A stretch of 64,000 bases of DNA from Pedobacter nutrimenti (GTDB lineage Bacteria > Bacteroidota > Bacteroidia > Sphingobacteriales > Sphingobacteriaceae), in the NCBI RefSeq assembly GCF_003208655.1, contig NZ_QKLU01000005.1, forward strand, positions 359,178 through 423,177. The letters run 5' to 3'. The position numbers were made by a program, and so were the translations under genes. Numbering within the stretch: the stretch's first letter is position 1; each line of letters begins with the position of its first letter. The notes beneath the pieces are model-generated. The model saw only the letters and a list, made by a program, of their open reading frames with translations, was not told where the DNA came from and did no database searches. Positions 54,211 to 61,103 of the stretch are shown piece after piece.

Positions 54211-54865
54211 CCACAGCACTTTTAAATGTATCCTGTTCAATTGTGACAATGTACTGGTCGACACGGAAACGGTATTTGTGTCGGTACTTATGGATATGGC
54301 AGGTACTTATGGGGTTGAAATGGAAGCTGAAGAAGCATTAAAACTTTTTTGTGGCAGAAAGATAGGGGAAGCCATAGAGATTCTGGAAAAGCTATGCCCA
54401 CAAAAGCTTCCGGCCGATTTTGAGCATGCCCTGGGAAGCAAACTACACGATGAATTCAGACTGGGAATTGCTCCTGTTGAAGGTGCAGCGCAGTTTCTGA
54501 CTGCTTTAAAGCTTCCTTACTGTATTGCCTCCGGCAGTACAAGGGAAAAGATATGGTTGAGTCTTAAGTTGACTAAGCTAGACAAGTTCTTCAAACAGGA
54601 GCATATTTTTAGCTGTTGCGACATGGATAACTCGAGCACATTGCCAGCTATTTTTCTACATGCAGCCCAAAGAATGGGCTATTTTCCAGAGCAGTGCGCA
54701 GTTATTGAAAGCAGTATCGCAGGTATAAATGCGGCTGTGGCTGGTGGGTTTAGGGTCTTTGGTCTGGGTAACGGGATGAACACAGAAGCGCTGGAGCAGC
54801 AGGGGGCTACTGTATTCGAATCCATTTCTGAACTCCCAATGCTTTTGGGGCTTACTCATATTTAA
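54203..54865 (+). CDS. HAD-like protein lacking the catalytic aspartate
   Basis: 220 residues with the layout of beta-phosphoglucomutase-type HAD hydrolases: motif I at about 12-18, a helical cap (about 20-90), motif II Ser in CIASGSTREK and motif IV in VIESSIAGINAAVAGGFRVF. Motif I reads FNCDNVLVDTE where active members read FDCDGVLVDSE, so the nucleophile Asp is Asn. Motif IV reads ESS where ED[SA] is usual. Both changes remove acids needed for phosphoryl transfer and magnesium, so it is probably inactive as a phosphatase or has another role. It overlaps the acyltransferase by 8 bases and the convergent ABC permease by 14. Confidence 0.82.
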   Translation: MINHSTFKCILFNCDNVLVDTETVFVSVLMDMAGTYGVEMEAEEALKLFCGRKIGEAIEILEKLCPQKLPADFEHALGSKLHDEFRLGIAPVEGAAQFLTALKLPYCIASGSTREKIWLSLKLTKLDKFFKQEHIFSCCDMDNSSTLPAIFLHAAQRMGYFPEQCAVIESSIAGINAAVAGGFRVFGLGNGMNTEALEQQGATVFESISELPMLLGLTHI

Positions 54866-57224
54866 GGGCTTCCACAGGCTTCGCTTTTGCGGCCTTAAAG
54901 GCTTGAAAACTAATCGTTAAAAATGCAATCACTGCAGTTCCAATTATCGCTGTGAGCACGATGGATAAGGAGATATTGGTATGGAATTCAAACTTCATCA
55001 GCCACCTGTTCATCAGATAATAAGCCACCGGCACACTAATAAAAGCAGCCACAAAGACCATTTTCAGAAAAGATAAAGAAATCAGGTTCATAATATTCGC
55101 AACAGATGCACCCAGCACACGTCGTACGCCGAATTCTTTGGTTCGCTGCTCTGCACTATAAGCCACAAGTCCATACAATCCCATGCAGGAAATTAATATG
55201 GCGATGCCACCAAACAAATTGGCCAGTATGCCCAGGATCTTTTCTGACTGTAATTTTGTGGCGTATAATTCATTCACCATTTTTACCTCAACAGGATATT
55301 CTGGATTGATGCTTTTTGTCACCTGCGAAATAAGCTCGATGTTTTTACTCAAACTATTGGCCGGATTCAAACGCATGTTGATGTTGCCGCCATGATTTTT
55401 ACTAAAATTAACGATCATGGGTTTTCCGGAGCGATAAGGGGATTCCCAAAGGAAATCATTAAACACTCCGATAATCTTTAGTTTGTTGTCAAAGAGCGTC
55501 ACTGATTTGCCCACCGGATCTTTCAATTTCATCATACGTACCGCGCTGCTGCTTAACAAAACACCAGCCGTATCTGAAGCAAATTCCCTCGAGAAATCGC
55601 GTCCGGCCAGTATTTGTATACCGCTGGTTTTCGCTAAGTCATAGGCTGCCTGTAGTCTGTTGAATACAATTTCTTCCCCCTGTTTTTCCATATCCGGCCA
55701 TTTTAAGCCATAGAACCAATTGCTCACACGGGTTAGGCTTTGCGATGTCTGGCCTGCTGAAAGGACGGCACCTGTTCTGAGCAACTGATCTTTGAACAGT
55801 TCAAATTTCCCATTCAGTTCTCCGTTCTGGGGCATTTCTGCGAGCAAAGTGGCATTATAACCCACTGGTTTGTTTTTTATAAATTGTATTTGTTTGTAAA
55901 TGACCAGTGTCGCAATGATCAGCACGATCGAAAAGCAGAACTGGCCAACCACCAATGCCTGCCTTAAGTTAAATGGAAGCAGCCTGGACCTTGTTGTTTT
56001 CTTTTTTAAAATTTGAATAGGGTTGAACGAAGACAGGAACAGTGCTGGATAAATTCCAGCCATAAGACCTGTAAGCAGAGCGACCGATAGAATGCCCAGC
56101 CAGTAGCTCATGTTACTGTATTTAATCCCGATTTCTATTTGAAGCAAATTATTGAACAGGGGTAAACTGGCCTCCACAACAATCATCGCAATCAGCACGG
56201 CAACGATCGTGAGTATCATCGCTTCGGTTAGGAACTGTGAAATTAGGGAGCCTCTTGTTGCACCGATTGTTTTTTTGATGCCCACCTCCTTAGCCCTGCG
56301 CTCTGATTTGGCGGTGGTCATGTTCATAAAATTGATGCAGGCAATGAGCAAAATACCAAGTGCCAAAGCGATAAAAAGATAAATCTGTTCAATATCCCCA
56401 CCTATACTTTTACCGTTTAAGAATTTACCATACAGATGCGTATCTGCAAAAGGAAATAAGAAGTTTTCATTTTTTTGTTTGGTATAGTTTTCATTGAACA
56501 GCTTTTTAACCTTGGAGTTGATCAAATCTAACTTGTTGTTGTCAGTTACTTTTGCAATGGCGAGAAAACTGAAATTTCCCCAACCCGGATTTCTGGCCTC
56601 ATCATCAATGGTCTGATAGAACGACCAGGGCATTAAATAATCAAACCTCAATAAAGTATTGGCGGGCAAATTTTTGATTACACCAGTCACTTTCAGGTCT
56701 GTTTTGTTGGCATATTTTACGGTTTTGTCCAATACATTGGTTGTGCCAAACAACAACATGGCCGTCTTTTCTGTAAGTACCACAGCATTTGGTGTATTCA
56801 GCGCGATGTCCGGATTACCGGTAATAAACTCATAGCTGAATATTTTCAGGATTTCCGGGTCGGCAAAGAGATCTACCTTTTTAAAACTACTTTGTTGGTT
56901 TGCAATGAGGGTTTCATTTCCACCGGCAATACGGGTAATGGCATCTACTTCGGGGATTTTGTTTCTGATGGCCATGGCAATTCCATTGCCGGGCGAGCCT
57001 CCGGTACTGGTGATTTTTCCGGATGCATCCTGAAAGTTGGTCATCACCTGATAAATCTTGTCCGCATCTTTATACTGACGGTCAAAATTCCACTGGTAAT
57101 TAACGTATAGCAGCAGCAACAGGCAGGCAGATAAACCAACGGCCAGCCCGATGATGTTAATAATTGAAGAAGTTTTGTTTTTCCAAAGATTACGTAATGC
57201 TATTTTAAAATTGAGTCTGATCAT
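54852..57224 (-). CDS. FtsX/MacB-type ABC transporter permease
   Basis: 790 residues in the double-FtsX arrangement of Bacteroidota: an N-terminal helix and MacB periplasmic domain (MIRLNFKIALRNLWKNKTSS ... VVLTEKTAMLLFG), a first block of three helices near 280-400, a second periplasmic domain, and a last block of three helices near 670-780 with EFGVRRVLGASVANIM. Members export peptides, antibiotics or lipoproteins or relay mechanical signals. No ATPase gene is adjacent, which is common for this group. It follows a NarL-type two-component pair on the same strand, likely its regulator. Confidence 0.88.
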   Translation of the reverse strand: MIRLNFKIALRNLWKNKTSSIINIIGLAVGLSACLLLLLYVNYQWNFDRQYKDADKIYQVMTNFQDASGKITSTGGSPGNGIAMAIRNKIPEVDAITRIAGGNETLIANQQSSFKKVDLFADPEILKIFSYEFITGNPDIALNTPNAVVLTEKTAMLLFGTTNVLDKTVKYANKTDLKVTGVIKNLPANTLLRFDYLMPWSFYQTIDDEARNPGWGNFSFLAIAKVTDNNKLDLINSKVKKLFNENYTKQKNENFLFPFADTHLYGKFLNGKSIGGDIEQIYLFIALALGILLIACINFMNMTTAKSERRAKEVGIKKTIGATRGSLISQFLTEAMILTIVAVLIAMIVVEASLPLFNNLLQIEIGIKYSNMSYWLGILSVALLTGLMAGIYPALFLSSFNPIQILKKKTTRSRLLPFNLRQALVVGQFCFSIVLIIATLVIYKQIQFIKNKPVGYNATLLAEMPQNGELNGKFELFKDQLLRTGAVLSAGQTSQSLTRVSNWFYGLKWPDMEKQGEEIVFNRLQAAYDLAKTSGIQILAGRDFSREFASDTAGVLLSSSAVRMMKLKDPVGKSVTLFDNKLKIIGVFNDFLWESPYRSGKPMIVNFSKNHGGNINMRLNPANSLSKNIELISQVTKSINPEYPVEVKMVNELYATKLQSEKILGILANLFGGIAILISCMGLYGLVAYSAEQRTKEFGVRRVLGASVANIMNLISLSFLKMVFVAAFISVPVAYYLMNRWLMKFEFHTNISLSIVLTAIIGTAVIAFLTISFQAFKAAKAKPVEALKYE

Positions 57225-57388
57225 TATTCGAAATCTAAAGTTTAACCAATACCGGTCATCAATTGATAAATTTTATGCCATCCTTGTTTTTTATTGTAAG
57301 TAGCTGAAATATAGCTGTTTCTCTTTATTGAGCGAATGGAGTATTGTTCATTATTGAACAAAATTTGTACAGTTATGGACAGCAGTCA

Positions 57389-59302
57389 TTACGCTGAGGC
57401 CAATGGAATGGATATGGTGATTTCGGTGCCTTTGGTGTCTGAATGTATGTTGGTTTTTCCATTTAAGGATTGGACCCGGCGGCGGATGGACTGCAAACCC
57501 ATGGCCGATTTTCCATTTCCGGATGTTTTTTCATCTAAACCTATCCCATCATCGTTGATGGTCAATAGCAGGTCATCTTCTTCCTCATAAATCAGCACAC
57601 CTACATTTTTTGCTTTGGCATGTTTGATGATATTGGTAATGGCCTCCTGAATGATACGGAGCAGTGCAATCCGCGTATCTGTGCCCACATTCACCAAAGA
57701 ATTATCGTCAATATGAATGGTTTTGTGGTACCGGCTATTGGGCAGGGAATTGTCTGTAAGTAGTTTGATCTGATTTTCAAAGGATTGTTCCAGTTGTTCA
57801 TCCGCAGTACTGAACCATTCATGGCTTTTGTTGCGGGCGGCTTTATAGGCCTTTTCCGTTTCTATCTGGAGTATACCCAGTTTGTTTTTTAAGGCCGTAT
57901 CGTCGATATCCATTAATATTATTTCTAACTGGTGCCTAATGGAGGCAATGGACGAGGAAAGACCATCATGGAGGTCCTGGCCAAGCCGTTGTTGTTCTTC
58001 CCTTACGGCCTGGTGTTTAGCCTCTTCCATGGCAATGATTTGCATATTGGCGACGTTATTGAGTACTTCAATCTGCTCTTTTGCTTTCCTGCTCCGATAA
58101 AGCATCATCAGGTAAACGCTCAGTAAAAGAACAACGGCGGCAATAGAAATGAGTACCAGCCAGGTGGTTCCTCTTGCATTTTTTTTACTTAATAACTTGT
58201 TGTCATCTTGTATGGCATTGTATTTTACATAGTCGCTGATGAATTTTCTTGACTTTTCCCAATCTATCGACATGGCCATTTCCAGTTCAAGATGGACTTT
58301 GATGATCTCGTTTTTATCACCGAGTTGATTCGCAACTTCTAGAGCATTATTTAAAATATAGATTTCCAGGGACCTGTCTCCGCTTTTCAGGGCCACCTGG
58401 TGGGCCTGGTAAAAATAATCAAGTGCCTTTTTACGCTGCGTCTCGTAAATTCCGGTCATCAGAAAGAGTGCATTGATCTCCAGATTGGAGTTCCCGATAG
58501 CCCTGCAATCTGCTATCAATTGCCTGACCAGGGGCAGTGCTTTTGACTTCTGGCCATTTAAAATTAATAAACGCGCTTGCCAAAGCCGGGTGAAAATTAA
58601 CATACGCTCGTCTTTGTACCGATTTGCAATTTCAGCGGATTTGCTGAGGTAGTAGTTGATGCTGTCTGCCGGAAGGTCCGCGTTCCGGTTACAATAGCTC
58701 ATATAGACCTCGGACATAATGCTGTCCTTTTTTAGCTTTTTCCCTATTTGCATGGCCTTTTGCAACAGCGATATGATCTTTGTCCTTTCGGAAATGCCCT
58801 TATTCAGAACTTCAACCATATCTAGATAAACCCGGATCACTTGCTCTGCATCTCCTGATTTTTGGTAATGTGGTAATACTTTACCAAGCAAATCCAGCGA
58901 TTCTGCATATAATCCTTTCTTAAAAAAAGTATAAGCAATCAATTGATCTGCATCGGTTTGCCCTTTCTGATAATTTAAACTGGTTGCCATACGCTTGGCC
59001 TTTATTCCATAGTAAAAACAACTGTCCAGGTTTCTGCTGCGATAAAGTGTTCCCAAGCGGTTTAAACTGTTAATGAGGCCAACACTATCTTTGATAAAAG
59101 GTAACCCATGTAGTTCCTGCTCGATTCGCCCGGTTTGGCCCTGGACAAAGTGGCTACAAAGACAAAAAAATACAGCTAAAAAGAAACAAGATAGAGGTTT
59201 TAAGGTTTGGTTGATGGCGATGAAAACCGATTGTTGCAGGGCAGGTTTTGCTGAAGCTATCGAATTCTTTTTATACATTTTTTTGACTTGACCTATGGTC
59301 AT
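57389..59302 (-). CDS. Sensor histidine kinase with TPR-like sensor (NarL type)
   Basis: 637 residues from ATG 59302; ATG 59278 is an equal alternative. A hydrophobic signal-anchor (about 36-55) is followed by helical TPR-like repeats (about 60-350), a membrane helix (about 380-400), a HisKA_3 segment QRLGQDLHDGLSSSIASIRH with phospho-His near 444, and a HATPase domain with IIQEAITNIIKHAKAK and the G box ddGIGLDEKTSGNGKSAMGL. Periplasmic TPR kinases of this build are common in Bacteroidota. It pairs with the response regulator 105 bases upstream in the same direction. Confidence 0.9.
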   Translation of the reverse strand: MTIGQVKKMYKKNSIASAKPALQQSVFIAINQTLKPLSCFFLAVFFCLCSHFVQGQTGRIEQELHGLPFIKDSVGLINSLNRLGTLYRSRNLDSCFYYGIKAKRMATSLNYQKGQTDADQLIAYTFFKKGLYAESLDLLGKVLPHYQKSGDAEQVIRVYLDMVEVLNKGISERTKIISLLQKAMQIGKKLKKDSIMSEVYMSYCNRNADLPADSINYYLSKSAEIANRYKDERMLIFTRLWQARLLILNGQKSKALPLVRQLIADCRAIGNSNLEINALFLMTGIYETQRKKALDYFYQAHQVALKSGDRSLEIYILNNALEVANQLGDKNEIIKVHLELEMAMSIDWEKSRKFISDYVKYNAIQDDNKLLSKKNARGTTWLVLISIAAVVLLLSVYLMMLYRSRKAKEQIEVLNNVANMQIIAMEEAKHQAVREEQQRLGQDLHDGLSSSIASIRHQLEIILMDIDDTALKNKLGILQIETEKAYKAARNKSHEWFSTADEQLEQSFENQIKLLTDNSLPNSRYHKTIHIDDNSLVNVGTDTRIALLRIIQEAITNIIKHAKAKNVGVLIYEEEDDLLLTINDDGIGLDEKTSGNGKSAMGLQSIRRRVQSLNGKTNIHSDTKGTEITISIPLASA

Positions 59303-59407
59303 TTGATTGATAATGAGCAGAAAAATAAGCCGGTAAAATATAAAATGCCCGAAAATAACTGAAATTTATTTTTTATTCGCCCGTCATACGGATTTTTCAA
59401 ACCAGGT

Positions 59408-60040
59408 TTAGATGAGTTCATATTTACGTGCATACAACAACAGCTCTGTAATGGAATTTACATTTATTTTTGACATCATTTTTCGCCGGTGTGCCACAAT
59501 GGTGTGCTTACTAAGGTGTGCTTTCTCGGCGGTGTGGGCAATGGACAATCCCTGCGCAAAATGCTGTAAAATTTCCAGTTCCCGGGCAGTAAATGGTATT
59601 TTTACGGTATGGTCTGTCTGCTCAACAATATCGCTGATGATCGGACAGATGTAAGGATTCCCCTGGCCAATGGTCGCCATACACTGGAGTATGGTTTCAA
59701 ATCCGGACGATTTTGAGATAAATCCATGAGGCTTATAATCCAGAATGTTCGTCACTGTTTTAGGGCTTATGGTAGAACTCATTATAATAACCATGGTTTG
59801 CCGGTTCAGACGCTTAACCTCATTGATGAGCGTTAAACTGGTTTCATTTTTCAGATAATAATCTAAAAACAGGTAAATAGGTGTTTTCGGATGTTTTATG
59901 AGAAAGTGGGTTAACTCTTTTTTATCATTTAGGGTGTGAACAGCACTAAAAAGATCCAGTCTTTCTATAAGTGCCGAAAAAGAATCGGCAAATAAAAGAT
60001 GGTCGTCAAGGACAATGGCAATGGTATCGGTTTTTTTCAT
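59408..60040 (-). CDS. NarL/LuxR-family response regulator
   Basis: 210 residues. The receiver (about 7-125) has LDDH acids at 12-13, phospho-acceptor Asp60 in YLFLDYYLK, and Lys in the SKSSG turn. The LuxR-type helix-turn-helix (about 145-205) reads FTARELEILQHFAQGLSIAH followed by SKHTIVAHRRKMMSKI. It leads the kinase and ABC permease genes on the minus strand and probably autoregulates this set. Confidence 0.92.
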   Translation of the reverse strand: MKKTDTIAIVLDDHLLFADSFSALIERLDLFSAVHTLNDKKELTHFLIKHPKTPIYLFLDYYLKNETSLTLINEVKRLNRQTMVIIMSSTISPKTVTNILDYKPHGFISKSSGFETILQCMATIGQGNPYICPIISDIVEQTDHTVKIPFTARELEILQHFAQGLSIAHTAEKAHLSKHTIVAHRRKMMSKINVNSITELLLYARKYELI

Positions 60041-60642
60041 AAATCCGCCTAATGTAGCAAAAGTATGGGATTACCTTTATTATAGTTGTCCCTTAACTAC
60101 AGGTACATATTCATTTATAGCTAATTAATGCTATTTACAGATTAAACAATAGCATTTTTTTGTGATGACCAGCGCCCGGATAAATTTGGCTTGAACTTAG
60201 GCGGGTGAGGGGCCTGTTTGACAATCTGATCTATGTATCAAGGCTTTTGACCATTTTCTGTTTTTCCTGATCAGAACACTATATCTTATTTCCGGTAGGA
60301 CGCTCTGGTTCTCTGAATTTAAATAGCAAATTATTGCTATTTGACTAAATAGTATAGCATGATGTTGCTGTATTGGCCAATCGGCTCTTTCAATTGTTAA
60401 AATGTAGTTTTTTTTTACATAAAATTGAGCCCATAACAAATTTAAAAAGTATTAACGCACAACATCTTATTTATGAAAAACACCAATTGAACTGCTGCTT
60501 GCGCTCTACAATCTGATCAGTACAAAGACTAAAACCATTTAAACTAAGTGACACTTGATTGCAGGACGGAAACCTTTGAAACGGATTCGCACGAAAGAAG
60601 GAATGGAAGTCGATTCTACATTTATTTTTTATCTATTGTAAA
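60041..60642. other. Gene-free region of about 600 bases
   Basis: AT-rich DNA between the response regulator and a small gene reading away. An 80-residue minus-strand frame at 60197-60439 does not look like a protein. I see no hairpin or repeat. Confidence 0.5.
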
Positions 60643-60861
60643 ATGCATTTGACTATAAAAAATGCGGAGTATGTACACGTTACCCCGGCTTCGGAGGTGT
60701 TTCATTTGGATGTTCACATTGATGGGCTGGAAATAGAAGATATACTCGTCCATATTGACATTGTTAAGGCGATTAAATATTACGGGATGACCGAGCTGTT
60801 GGACACCATAGGAGAAGAACATCTGAAGTCACATCTGGAATGTCTTAAAGTTCGGCTCTAG
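60643..60861 (+). CDS. Small conserved-looking protein of unknown function
   Basis: 72 residues, acidic and histidine-rich, with a regular strand/helix pattern (FHLDVHIDGLEIEDILVHID, then a helix AIKYYGMTELLDTIGEEHLK). It looks like a genuine small soluble protein. No family recognised. The ATG at 60643 is the only reasonable start. Confidence 0.5.
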   Translation: MHLTIKNAEYVHVTPASEVFHLDVHIDGLEIEDILVHIDIVKAIKYYGMTELLDTIGEEHLKSHLECLKVRL

Positions 60862-60964
60862 CGGTGTCATTAGGTTAGATCCAATTCGAATCTGTGAAAT
60901 CTTAATGAAAGGCATATTATGAAGTTAAAATCAGCACCCTAATTGATCGGAATGACAACATTAT

Positions 60965-61052
60965 AGGCCCTAAAGAAGAGGGCCTTAAGGTATTCAAAAA
61001 TACGTACACCCCAGACTATAATGACCATTAGTGACCTTCAAAAAAAGGTCAC
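60965..61052 (+). promoter_or_regulatory. Two hairpins in the leader of the giant surface-protein gene
   Basis: A 7-bp stem AGGCCCT/AGGGCCT (60965-60971 with 60979-60985) and an 8-bp stem GTGACCTT/AAGGTCAC (61031-61038 with 61045-61052), the second ending 51 bases before the ATG. Neither has a T run. They could be leader structures of the following mRNA. Which start of transcription is used is unknown. Confidence 0.4.
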
Positions 61053-61103
61053 ATGGGAAAGTCATGGACATCATAATCTACTTATAAGGAGAAAAATTAT
61101 CGC

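Noticed and set aside
60197..60439. Minus-strand frame of 80 residues
   Set aside because: No domain-like pattern, no plausible promoter, and no strand/helix regularity; likely chance.
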